From Rikenellaceae bacterium (GTDB taxonomy: Bacteria; Bacteroidota; Bacteroidia; Bacteroidales; UBA932), in the NCBI GenBank assembly GCA_900769885.1, contig CAAGIG010000063.1, forward strand, positions 1 to 32,665: a stretch of 32,665 nucleotides of DNA, given 5' to 3'. Below the pieces are notes generated by a model. The model searched no databases, was not told the origin of the DNA, and worked only from the letters and a program-made list of their open reading frames with translations. The number at the start of each line of letters is the position of its first letter. Within the stretch, counting starts at the first letter, position 1. Positions 6,643-14,729 of this stretch are shown here, in pieces. The position numbers and the translations under genes were made by a program.

Positions 6643-7200
6643 ATGGAAGAGGATAAAAATATCGATATAGAACTGCAGAATGATTCCGATATAAGTCTGG
6701 AAGAGTTTTCACTACTTATTTCCAAACACCATATCGCATTGAAGCATTATGTATCCACATTCTGCCCCAATTCGGCAGATGTTGAGGATATTTGCCAGGA
6801 GAGCTACAAAAAAGCTTTTCAGGCTATCTCCACATTCAATCCTCACTACCCTTTCAAAACCTGGCTATTTACCATTGCCAGGAACACCGCCCTCGACCAC
6901 ATTCGTCGTAAAAGTACCATTTCGACAATTAAACTTGTCGAATCTGATGAGCCCATCACCGACAATTCTCAAATAGAGACTTCTCCCGAAGAGGATATGA
7001 TAGATGCTCAGAAATACGATGCATTTATGGCTGCAATAGCCTCACTTCCACCTTTGTATAAAAGGATTGCAGAGCTGAGGATATTGCACGAATATGCCTA
7101 CGAAGAGATTGCAAAAGAGCTGGACCTTCCACTTAACACAGTCCGCACACGCATCAGAAGAGCCAAAACAATCATTAACGAAACATTAAAAGAACTATAG
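6643..7200 (+). CDS. ECF-type RNA polymerase sigma factor
   Basis: A 185-residue sigma-70 family protein with only regions 2 and 4. Seen: region 2 with DVEDICQESYKKAF and FKTWLFTIARNTALDHIRR (about 46-88), an acidic linker, and region 4 with LPPLYKRIAELRILHEYAYEEIAKEL followed by a helix-turn-helix LPLNTVRTRIRRAK. (These are quoted in parts; none is continuous with the next.) It is 4 nt downstream of polA and 4 nt upstream of rsmG, with no anti-sigma or FecR-like gene next to it, so its control is not evident. Inference: constitutively co-transcribed with housekeeping genes; regulon unknown. The start ATG 6643 gives a normal ECF length. Confidence 0.9.
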   Translation: MEEDKNIDIELQNDSDISLEEFSLLISKHHIALKHYVSTFCPNSADVEDICQESYKKAFQAISTFNPHYPFKTWLFTIARNTALDHIRRKSTISTIKLVESDEPITDNSQIETSPEEDMIDAQKYDAFMAAIASLPPLYKRIAELRILHEYAYEEIAKELDLPLNTVRTRIRRAKTIINETLKEL

Positions 7201-7204
7201 ATAT

Positions 7205-7864
7205 ATGAGTGAAGAACTTATTGGAACAGAGATTATCAACGAAGAGATTATCTATAAATATTTCCCTGAACTCACCCCTGCGCAGAAAGAGCAGTTCAAA
7301 GCACTTGGACCATTATACCGCGAATGGAATTCCAAAATCAATGTGATTTCAAGGAAAGATATTGACCAATTGTATTTGCATCACATCCTACATTCTATGG
7401 CAATTGCCAGGTATATGATAAACAATGGAATCACGGCAAAGAAAATCATTGATATCGGAACAGGTGGAGGATTCCCAGGAATCCCTTTGGCAATAATGTT
7501 CCCGGAGATCCAATTCACCCTCTGCGATTCGATTTCAAAAAAAATCAAGGTGGTGACAGAGGTTGCAAACGCAATAGGACTTCAGAATGTAACCCCGATG
7601 TGGAGCCGGTCTGAAAATCTCAAAGGAGATTACGACTTTGTGGTCTCACGAGGTGTCACAACTTTGAGAAACTTTGTACCCATTGTAAAACACCTGTATA
7701 CTAAAGGTATAATCTACCTCAAAGGTGGAGACATATACAGCGAAGCACTCGAGTGCTCGAATGGCTGCGGCATCCCAAAAGAGAAGTTTCACAACACTGA
7801 GATTTCCAAGTGGTTTGAGGAAGATTTCTTTATTGAGAAACATATTGTAACAATATTGAAGTAA
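7205..7864 (+). CDS. rsmG: 16S rRNA (guanine-527-N7)-methyltransferase
   Basis: Transfers methyl from S-adenosylmethionine to N7 of G527 in 16S rRNA. Seen: 219 residues with a Rossmann-type SAM-binding loop IDIGTGGGFPGIPLA (about 80-94), the preceding LYLHHILHS element typical of GidB/RsmG, and DFVVSRGVTTL, the conserved 'SRA'-like region. Length matches the family (E. coli about 207). Last gene of the queD-polA-sigma-rsmG run. The next gene, rpmH, has its own strong promoter, so transcription is probably re-initiated there; no terminator was seen in the 100-nt gap. Confidence 0.93.
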   Translation: MSEELIGTEIINEEIIYKYFPELTPAQKEQFKALGPLYREWNSKINVISRKDIDQLYLHHILHSMAIARYMINNGITAKKIIDIGTGGGFPGIPLAIMFPEIQFTLCDSISKKIKVVTEVANAIGLQNVTPMWSRSENLKGDYDFVVSRGVTTLRNFVPIVKHLYTKGIIYLKGGDIYSEALECSNGCGIPKEKFHNTEISKWFEEDFFIEKHIVTILK

Positions 7865-7899
7865 AACCACTTAAATTTTCAGAGAGAAACTAAAAATAA

Positions 7900-7930
7900 T
7901 TTGCATATTTCAACAAAAGCACTACCTTTG
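7900..7930 (+). promoter_or_regulatory. rpmH promoter
   Basis: TTTG (7900-7903), a 19-nt spacer and TACCTTTG (7923-7930) match the Bacteroidetes consensus at every fixed position. The box ends 35 nt before the rpmH ATG, giving a short leader of roughly 29 nt. Confidence 0.88.
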
Positions 7931-7965
7931 CACTCCCAAATCGACAAATATTAAAATTTTAGTAT

Positions 7966-8118
7966 ATGAAACGTACATTTCAGCCATCACAGCGTAAACG
8001 TCGCAACAAACACGGATTCCGTGAGCGTATGTCTACACCTAACGGACGCCGTGTACTAGCAGCTCGTCGCCGTCGTGGTCGTAAAAAATTGACAGTTTCT
8101 TCAGAAGCTCAATGGTAG
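7966..8118 (+). CDS. rpmH: 50S ribosomal protein L34
   Basis: A 50-residue, highly basic protein of the large ribosomal subunit. Seen: MKRTFQPSQRKRRNKHGF, then RMSTPNGRRVLAARRRRGRKKL, the universal L34 pattern (20-residue N-terminus, 'R.M.T..GR.VLA.RR..GR..L'). It is short and easily missed. In many bacteria rpmH neighbours dnaA/rnpA, but here it is single, between rsmG and a mechanosensitive channel, with a dedicated promoter (7900-7930) and terminator (8128-8178). Confidence 0.97.
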   Translation: MKRTFQPSQRKRRNKHGFRERMSTPNGRRVLAARRRRGRKKLTVSSEAQW

Positions 8119-8127
8119 TATCTGAAG

Positions 8128-8178
8128 TTTTGTCTTGAAGACAAAAGAAGAAGTTGACTCAAAGTCAGCTTTTTTTTT
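8128..8178 (+). terminator. rpmH tandem-hairpin terminator
   Basis: Two hairpins in series: TTTTGTCT/AGACAAAA (8128-8146, perfect 8-bp stem, 3-nt loop), then AGTTGACT/AGTCAGCT (8152-8170, one G-T wobble, 3-nt loop), followed directly by nine T (8170-8178). A third small hairpin (TTGCC/GGCAA, 8177-8191) overlaps the T-run. Confidence 0.85.
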
Positions 8179-8223
8179 GCCCTGTTGGCAACAAAATTGC
8201 ATCGGTTTCTCAAAAACCGCATT

Positions 8224-9297
8224 ATGGAAACAGATATAAAATTCGATGAAATATTCATTCTATTCATCGTAACATCGGCAGGTATCCTTCTGGACCTTTT
8301 ACTCAGATGGACACTCTCGCACACTCAGATACTAAGCCGCCTGAGAAAAATTACAAAACATCTTATACACTTTATCCCCCTTATTATCATCTACATAACA
8401 TTACCTCTGTTACTATCGCCACAGAGCACAATTCTAATCCTGAGTATGAGAGTATGCTCCGTACTGATGATACTCACCATCGTCCTGTCACTAAACAGCA
8501 CCATAAAACACCTGACAAATCTCTATTGGAAAAAGAACTCAATCCACAAACCGATAAAAGGTGGTATCCAGGTTATTCAGTTTGTCATTTTTACCGTAGG
8601 AGCAATCATCAGTATAGCCATTCTGCTGGACAAATCCCCCGGAAAACTCCTCGCAGGACTTGGGGCCTCTACCGCTGTTTTGATGTTGATATTCAAAGAC
8701 AGCATCCTGGGATTTGTTGCAGGAATCCAACTCTCCATAAACGATATGGTAAGGATTGGGGACTGGGTAGAGATTCCCGACGGATCTGCAAACGGAATCG
8801 TGGAGGACATTACTCTCAACACTGTCAAAATTCGCAATTGGGACAATACCATCTCGACAATCCCTCCATACAATCTTATCAGCAACCCTTTCAAAAACTG
8901 GAGAGGAATGGAGGAAAGTGGTGGACGACAAGTCGACAAGAAGATAAAAATAGACAGTCACACCATAAAATACTGCGATGAAGAATTTATAAACAAAATC
9001 AAAAATTCGATTCCTCTAATGAGCCATTCCGAGTACGACAAAGAGAGACAAATAACTAATACAAAGCTATTTAGAGATTACATCGAGAAATACCTCGAGC
9101 ATCATCCTATGGTAAACAACCAGCTCGACATCATCATAACAACATCTCAACAAAACGAGTACGGACTCACCACCAGAATATATTTTTTCATCAAAGAAAA
9201 GAGCTGGAAAAAATATGAAATGATCCAATCGGAAATTATAGACAACATACTGGCATCGGCAACGATTTTTGAATTGAACATATTCCAAAGGGATTAA
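8224..9297 (+). CDS. MscS-family mechanosensitive ion channel
   Basis: Inner-membrane channel that opens on membrane tension during osmotic downshock. Seen: 357 residues with about five hydrophobic segments (roughly 10-28, 46-65, 70-92, 115-135, 141-165). The last is the Gly/Ala-rich pore helix (GKLLAGLGASTAVLMLIFKD), followed by the beta domain (GDWVEIPDGSANGIVEDITL, then RNWDNTISTIPPYNLISN) and a mixed C-terminal domain. The long N-terminal membrane region resembles the YbdG-type branch rather than the three-helix MscS. A TTG 39 nt upstream is in frame, but it lies in the terminator of rpmH; ATG 8224 is preferred. A small hairpin (CGGTTT/AAACCG, 8203-8219) sits just before this start and may affect translation. 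Confidence 0.9.
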   Translation: METDIKFDEIFILFIVTSAGILLDLLLRWTLSHTQILSRLRKITKHLIHFIPLIIIYITLPLLLSPQSTILILSMRVCSVLMILTIVLSLNSTIKHLTNLYWKKNSIHKPIKGGIQVIQFVIFTVGAIISIAILLDKSPGKLLAGLGASTAVLMLIFKDSILGFVAGIQLSINDMVRIGDWVEIPDGSANGIVEDITLNTVKIRNWDNTISTIPPYNLISNPFKNWRGMEESGGRQVDKKIKIDSHTIKYCDEEFINKIKNSIPLMSHSEYDKERQITNTKLFRDYIEKYLEHHPMVNNQLDIIITTSQQNEYGLTTRIYFFIKEKSWKKYEMIQSEIIDNILASATIFELNIFQRD

Positions 9298-9332
9298 CTC
9301 AGATTTTTTATAAATTAGTCGCTACTTTTATC

Positions 9333-9340
9333 TACATTTG
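9333..9340 (+). promoter_or_regulatory. -7 box upstream of the PASTA-rluD pair
   Basis: TACATTTG, a match to TAnnTTTG, ends 18 nt before the ATG at 9359. No TTTG is found at the -33 distance. Supports separate transcription of the PASTA protein and RluD-type synthase from the channel gene. Confidence 0.55.
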
Positions 9341-9358
9341 TAGGATATTTACAATTTT

Positions 9359-10198
9359 ATGGCAAAGAAAACTAAAAAAAATAACAGTAAATTACTGTCA
9401 TCCCCATTTACCAAAAATATCCTGATGATTCTGGGAATCCTGATTATAGGATATTTTGCAGTATCTATATTTTTGAAATCGATAACCAGACATTCGAATG
9501 TCTATATCCTGCCCGATTTTTCAGGTATGACAATTGACCAGGCTCAGGAACTTGCCGAAAAAGGACATTTCAGACTTGAGGTGAGCGACTCTGTCTATAT
9601 CAGAGGAATGCAAAGAGGTGTCATTTGCAGACAAAATCCTCACGCAGGCTCTAAAGTTAAGAAAAACAGAAGGATTCTCCTTTCGATCAATTCTGTCGTG
9701 CCAAGACAAGTTACAGTTCCAAATGTAGTCAACTACTCACTAAGACAAGCAAAAACTGAACTTATCGCCTCAGGACTCCAACTCGGACGAATCACATATA
9801 TCGAAGATATTGCCACAAACAATGTACTTTTCCAGCAATACAAAGGTAAAGATATCGAACCGGGTACACTTGTGGAGAGTGACAGCAAAATAGACCTCGT
9901 TCTCGGTCTCAACTATGCAGCAAACGACAGCACTTATGTTCCCAACGTAATTGGATACAAATACAATGTTGCCAAAGACTTTATTTTTGATAATTCACTG
10001 AATATCAGAGATATGATTTTTGACAACACCGTTTCGACATATACCGATTCATTGGAAGCGTTTGTTTATAACCAATATCCCGCACCTTCTGACTCCATCA
10101 GCGTTGCAATGGGAAGTGAAGTTACCCTTTATCTTTCATTGGACGAGAGCAAAATTCCAGTAGTTACACCTGAAGAAGTTACCGAAGATGAAGAATAA
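9359..10198 (+). CDS. Membrane-anchored PASTA-repeat protein
   Basis: 279 residues: a basic N-terminus (AKKTKKNNSK), one membrane helix (about 20-40), then three PASTA repeats outside the membrane (about 47-109, 113-181, 190-265), each opening with an 'xVPxVxGxxxxxA' type element (YILPDFSGMTIDQAQ, VTVPNVVNYSLRQAK, TYVPNVIGYKYNVAK). The tail is acidic. Known: PASTA domains bind peptidoglycan-related ligands and usually hang on Ser/Thr kinases or penicillin-binding proteins; free-standing versions like this one are common in Bacteroidetes. The 3' end overlaps the rluD-like start by 11 nt, implying translational coupling. Role inferred as a cell-wall sensor or scaffold in the periplasm. Confidence 0.87.
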   Translation: MAKKTKKNNSKLLSSPFTKNILMILGILIIGYFAVSIFLKSITRHSNVYILPDFSGMTIDQAQELAEKGHFRLEVSDSVYIRGMQRGVICRQNPHAGSKVKKNRRILLSINSVVPRQVTVPNVVNYSLRQAKTELIASGLQLGRITYIEDIATNNVLFQQYKGKDIEPGTLVESDSKIDLVLGLNYAANDSTYVPNVIGYKYNVAKDFIFDNSLNIRDMIFDNTVSTYTDSLEAFVYNQYPAPSDSISVAMGSEVTLYLSLDESKIPVVTPEEVTEDEE

Positions 10199-11273
10199 CA
10201 ATTTGTCAGAGAACTACGAAGAGGATATTTTCACAGATGAGAATGAAGAGCTGGAGCAGGAGAACGGAATGTTCGAACACTTCCGTTTCGAGGTAGATAA
10301 AGGTCAGGCTCTGCTTAGAATTGACAAATATCTCACTGCCCATTTGGAAGGGACTTCCCGCCATAGAGTCCAACAAGCCATCGATGCTGAATATGTCAGA
10401 GTAAACGGCAATCTTGTAAAAGCAAACTACAAGATAAAACCTTGTGACTTAATTACAATCCATCTCCCCTACCGCCGCAGAGGTTTGGAAATCAAGCCCG
10501 AAAAGATGGATCTGGATATCAGATATGAAGATGATGACCTTATGGTTATCAATAAACCTGCGGGGCTGGTTGTCCATCCGGGGCACGGAAACTATACCGG
10601 AACGCTGCTAAACGGACTTTCATATTATTTGGGAATTTCCCAAGGACCCGATGCCAAGGACGAAAGAATGGGGGTATTGGTACATCGTATCGATAAAGAC
10701 ACCTCAGGTACATTGCTTATTGCCAAAAACGAGGATGCCCAATTGTTCCTGGCAAAACAATTTTTCGTACACTCCATCGAAAGAAAGTATATTGCAATTG
10801 TTTGGGGTGACATTCAAGAGGATAGTGGAACAATCATTGGCAATATCGGACGAGACCCCAATGACCGCCTGAAATTCAAAGTATTCGAAGATGGTTCCTG
10901 TGGCAAACACGCTGTAACTCATTACAGAGTTATCGAGCGGCTCGGTTATGTCACAGTTGTGGAGTGCCAACTCGAAACAGGACGTACCCACCAGATCAGG
11001 GTCCATATGAATCATATCGGCCATCCTCTGTTCAATGACCAGAGATACGGTGGAGACAGAATTCTTAAAGGAACATTGTACACAAAATACAAACAGTTCA
11101 TAGACAACTGTTTTGAGCTACTTCCAAGACAAGCTCTGCACGCAAAGACCATCGGTTTTGTTCATCCGACTACCCGTAAAACAATAGTCGTCGAGAGTGA
11201 ACTTCCCGACGACATGGTTTCTGTTATTGATAAATTCCGAACTCTACTTAAGAGCCGTAATCAAACTATCTAA
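10188..11273 (+). CDS. rluD: RluD-type 23S rRNA pseudouridine synthase
   Basis: Isomerises uridines in 23S rRNA (by family, helix 69). Seen: 361 residues; an acidic N-terminal extension of about 30 residues; an S4 RNA-binding domain (about 41-93, RIDKYLTAH, VRVNGNLVKANYKI); and the RluA-family catalytic domain with DDDLMVINKPAGLVVHPG (116-133) and the active-site aspartate D169 in HRIDKDTSG, then LETGRTHQIRVH. The exact uridine targets cannot be told from sequence. Overlaps the PASTA gene by 11 nt and ends 2 nt from the convergent receptor gene with no terminator in between, so the two transcripts probably overlap at their 3' ends. Confidence 0.9.
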   Translation: MKNNNLSENYEEDIFTDENEELEQENGMFEHFRFEVDKGQALLRIDKYLTAHLEGTSRHRVQQAIDAEYVRVNGNLVKANYKIKPCDLITIHLPYRRRGLEIKPEKMDLDIRYEDDDLMVINKPAGLVVHPGHGNYTGTLLNGLSYYLGISQGPDAKDERMGVLVHRIDKDTSGTLLIAKNEDAQLFLAKQFFVHSIERKYIAIVWGDIQEDSGTIIGNIGRDPNDRLKFKVFEDGSCGKHAVTHYRVIERLGYVTVVECQLETGRTHQIRVHMNHIGHPLFNDQRYGGDRILKGTLYTKYKQFIDNCFELLPRQALHAKTIGFVHPTTRKTIVVESELPDDMVSVIDKFRTLLKSRNQTI

Positions 11274-11275
11274 AA

Positions 11276-14104
11276 TTATCTTCTCATTCCGTGTCGGCCA
11301 CCTCCACCGCCCATTGCGTTGTTGAAGTTTCCGAAACGGTAGGTCAAGGTTAGCATAAAGTATTGTCCGAGAGTATTGTTATATACGTCTTCCACATAGT
11401 TGTCGGTGGTTGTACGATAATTGTTCTTGGACTGATTCAAGATATCGTATACTGTGAATTGCAATGTAAGTTTCTTCTGCAGGAATGTTTGGGAAATTTT
11501 TGCATTCCATCTCAACATAGGGTCACCATAACCTTCATCATATCCATAGTAGAAGTTATAGCGGGCATCAGTTCCGATTTCCATTCCCCAGGGAAGAGTT
11601 GCATTAACCTCAGCAAATACCACATTGTCAAATGTTTGAGCCTTCTTTTGAGAAGAAATTTCATACCAGGCATTTTTATATGTCACTCTACCTCCCAAAC
11701 GGGTTTCGATATAGTCATCTCTATATACGAAGGTAAGATTTTCGGTCAAACTCATAGAGGTTGTTCTGCCTCCGATAAGCGAATGTCTTACTTCATCCAA
11801 TGAGGTAGCAGTTGTATCATTTCCGGTATAGGTCAAATTACTTGTCACAGAACCTCTTGTAAATGACATAATCGAGAATTTTGACTTAGCAATCTGTGAG
11901 TTAATCATCAACATAAGACTACCATTGAATGTAGGTCTTGCAGAGTTGATTGGAACTGTATACTGGACACCTGAAGCATTATACCAGCTTGCATTAATGA
12001 TATCGTCTTTGGTGTATGAGAAGTTTGCCATCACATTATAGGTCGAAAAAGTCTTCATATCTGTGAATCTGTAATCTGCCCATAAATTGTGCGAGAACTC
12101 AGGATTCAAAGATGTATTACCCAATGAGACATACAATGGATTCGAGTTATCGGGAACAGGCATCAACTGATTGATTGAAGGCTGGTTAGTTCTTCCGTTA
12201 TAATTGATTCTCAAGAAGTTGTTATCAGAGAAACGATAATCGAAACGTGCCGAAGGTGCAAAGTTCCAAACTGTATAAGAGGTGTCTCTCACCACACCCA
12301 ACGAAGCACTGGTATGAGTGGTTGCAGGTTGAGCATTCACACCAATCTGAATGTTATACTTCTCCTCCTGCTTCATAAAACTCAACTGCATTCTATGATT
12401 ATAGAAGGTATTTTTCATCCTGTTGGAATATGCAATGTCAAGTTCTCCTGTAGGGGCATTGTAAGTCAATTTTTCAGAAACGTTCTGACTCCATCCAAAT
12501 CTATAAGATGCCTGCAAGAAGAAATTTCGGCCCAATGGCTCTGTATAAGTCATATTCGCCGATACCGAATAACTGTCCTCTTTTCTATTGTAGTTCTGAT
12601 CCACAATTGTAGAATCCTTCAATAGATTATCTGCATAAGTGCGGGTCAAAGATTTGTTGTTACCAGTCAAAGAATTATTTGAAATTGAGTAATTTACAAA
12701 CAAAGAGAATGTACGTCCCGGAGTGAGTCCTATTCTTTGTCTGAGCATTGCGCGTCCACCTGTTGTCCAAGTATTGCCATTTCCCGAAGATTCGCTCATA
12801 CCGTCATTGACTTTACCAAGTACACTGTTGTCGGTAACATAATCACTTGTTTCATCAAATCTGTTTGTGCCATATCTGAAATAGGGACGGAACATCAACG
12901 AGGTCTTATCATTGAACTTGTAGTCAAAATTGATACCGGCACGAAGTCCATCTGTGTAGTTGGCACTTACACTGTTGTTTGAGGTAATCAAACTTTGTGT
13001 AGAGTCAAGGAATGTGGTACGATGACTTCTCTGTTCAACATCATTTACAGAGCCATTATACATTGCATTTCCTCCCAACTCTCTGTCTTTATCTCCGCCA
13101 AGATACCAGTTACCGTTCACACCAGCCATCCAGGATGTGGTAATTCCGGAACCTCCGCCGAAGCCTCCCATTCCGCCTCTTCCGCCATATTGACGCATAC
13201 CTCCCATCATTGAACTGGTCATATCGTTGAAACCACGATTATTGGTATTATTTCCATTTGCAATAAAACTGATTTGAGATTTGTCGGTAAATTTTCCTGC
13301 CATACCTGCTGCCTGGAAACGGACATCGTGATCAGCAGAAACGATATCCATACCGCCACCACCCGAGAAATTTCCGAACCACGAATCCATCATTCCGGGT
13401 CTCACACTCAAGTCAATAACAGTCTCTTCCTCACCGTCATCAATACCGGTAAACTCAGCTTGTTCAGATTTTTTCTGAAGGACTTTAACCTTATTTATAA
13501 CACTTGCAGGAATATTTTTAGAAGCGAGTTGAGGGTCATCAAGGAAGAATTCCTTTCCGTCAATCATAATCTTATTGACAGTTTTTCCGTTAGCAGTGAT
13601 AGCTCCCGAAGCATCCACCTCGATACCTGGCAACTTTTTAAGCAAGTCCTCAAGAACATCATTTTCAGTTGTTTTGAACGATGCAGCACTATACTCGATT
13701 GTATCCTTTTTGACAACAATAGGATTACCTACCGCAGAAATCACAACCTGCTCAATGGTTGAAACATCCTCTGCCATATATATTTTGCCCAAATCGTTCA
13801 CACCGGGCTTGATTTCGATATTCAATTTTTTGGAAACATATCCCATCATTTCTGCTGTAAAGATAAATTTACCTGCAGCAAGGCCATCGATAACTGCTTT
13901 ACCCTCAGCATCTGTGGTGGAGAATTTAGCTCCATTGATAGTTCCATCCTTGGATATATATACGGTTGCATAACCGATAGGTTCTTTGTACAATGTATCC
14001 AAAACTGTCACCTTCAAGGAGTTCTTCGAGTTTCCTCTTTGAGCAAAAGAGGGCAACACCGATACAAGCAAAAACAATAAAATGAAAATATTCCTGAATC
14101 TCAT
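11276..14104 (-). CDS. Outer-membrane beta-barrel protein, TonB-dependent-receptor-like with N-terminal regulatory-type domain
   Basis: 942 residues with signal peptide MRFRNIFILLFLLVSVLPSFA. Seen: a carboxypeptidase-regulatory-like beta-sandwich (about 28-105; VTVLDTLYKEPIGYATVYI); a plug-like domain (about 118-205; KLPGIEVDASGAITANGK and MIDGKEFFLDDP); then a long run of alternating beta-strands ending in an aromatic strand (FMLTLTYRFGNF). Near residue 300 is a Gly/Met-rich segment (MRQYGGRGGMGGFGGGSG), and the C-terminus is a Gly-rich tail GGGGGRHGMRR. Known: proteins of this 'outer membrane beta-barrel family' resemble SusC-less TonB receptors; substrate unknown, and no SusD partner is adjacent. 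A GTG directly precedes the chosen ATG. It starts only 40 nt after ruvC, so it may be read from the serS promoter. Confidence 0.88.
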   Translation of the reverse strand: MRFRNIFILLFLLVSVLPSFAQRGNSKNSLKVTVLDTLYKEPIGYATVYISKDGTINGAKFSTTDAEGKAVIDGLAAGKFIFTAEMMGYVSKKLNIEIKPGVNDLGKIYMAEDVSTIEQVVISAVGNPIVVKKDTIEYSAASFKTTENDVLEDLLKKLPGIEVDASGAITANGKTVNKIMIDGKEFFLDDPQLASKNIPASVINKVKVLQKKSEQAEFTGIDDGEEETVIDLSVRPGMMDSWFGNFSGGGGMDIVSADHDVRFQAAGMAGKFTDKSQISFIANGNNTNNRGFNDMTSSMMGGMRQYGGRGGMGGFGGGSGITTSWMAGVNGNWYLGGDKDRELGGNAMYNGSVNDVEQRSHRTTFLDSTQSLITSNNSVSANYTDGLRAGINFDYKFNDKTSLMFRPYFRYGTNRFDETSDYVTDNSVLGKVNDGMSESSGNGNTWTTGGRAMLRQRIGLTPGRTFSLFVNYSISNNSLTGNNKSLTRTYADNLLKDSTIVDQNYNRKEDSYSVSANMTYTEPLGRNFFLQASYRFGWSQNVSEKLTYNAPTGELDIAYSNRMKNTFYNHRMQLSFMKQEEKYNIQIGVNAQPATTHTSASLGVVRDTSYTVWNFAPSARFDYRFSDNNFLRINYNGRTNQPSINQLMPVPDNSNPLYVSLGNTSLNPEFSHNLWADYRFTDMKTFSTYNVMANFSYTKDDIINASWYNASGVQYTVPINSARPTFNGSLMLMINSQIAKSKFSIMSFTRGSVTSNLTYTGNDTTATSLDEVRHSLIGGRTTSMSLTENLTFVYRDDYIETRLGGRVTYKNAWYEISSQKKAQTFDNVVFAEVNATLPWGMEIGTDARYNFYYGYDEGYGDPMLRWNAKISQTFLQKKLTLQFTVYDILNQSKNNYRTTTDNYVEDVYNNTLGQYFMLTLTYRFGNFNNAMGGGGGRHGMRR

Positions 14105-14144
14105 CACAATAGTTTTAAATTTTAAACACCCCTTTGACTCCCTT

Positions 14145-14714
14145 TTATTTGGAAGGTTTAATTCTGTCGGGATGATTTTTTATAAATTTTTCCCAGCTGG
14201 TAGAATTGTCCACATCTGAGAGAGGATTTATCAATTGGTAGAAATGACACATTGCTATAGCTAAAGCATCCGAAGCATCGAGATACTTTGTATTGAACTT
14301 TACCCCAAGAGTCTTTTCCATCATCAGTGCCACCTGCTCCTTTGTTGCTGATCCTCTGCCGGTTATTGCCATTTTCACCTTTCTTGGAGCATACTCGAAA
14401 ATAGGCATATTGTGGGTAATAGCAGCAGCAATTGCAGCACCCTGCGCCCTGCCGAGCTTCAACATAACCTGGGGATTCTGATTTCCATAGAAAGGGGCTT
14501 CGATTGCCAGATCATTGGGATTATATCTCTCGATGAGGAGTGAAACTTCAGAAAAGATGGTATTGAGTTTTGCAAAATGATCCTTCTCCTTTCTGATATC
14601 AATCACCCCCATATCGACATAATGGGTAGCCCTTTTATCAACAAGAATAACCCCGTAACCAACAATCTGAGTTCCGGGGTCAATTCCTAAAATTATTCTC
14701 TGAGAATCGTTCAC
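14145..14714 (-). CDS. ruvC: Crossover junction endodeoxyribonuclease RuvC
   Basis: Resolves Holliday junctions with RuvAB. Seen: the four acidic catalytic positions in order: GIDPG near the N-terminus, IEAPFYGNQNPQ in the middle, and the C-terminal LDASDALAIAMCH carrying the last two. The basic GRGSATKEQV loop is also typical. No ATG precedes the family motif. Two non-ATG starts are possible: GTG 14714 (giving about 10 residues before GIDPG, as in relatives; 189 residues, chosen) or TTG 14723 (192 residues). It lies 15 nt after the serS stop and is presumably co-transcribed with it. Confidence 0.92.
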   Translation of the reverse strand: MNDSQRIILGIDPGTQIVGYGVILVDKRATHYVDMGVIDIRKEKDHFAKLNTIFSEVSLLIERYNPNDLAIEAPFYGNQNPQVMLKLGRAQGAAIAAAITHNMPIFEYAPRKVKMAITGRGSATKEQVALMMEKTLGVKFNTKYLDASDALAIAMCHFYQLINPLSDVDNSTSWEKFIKNHPDRIKPSK

Positions 14715-14729
14715 TACTCGCAACAGCTA

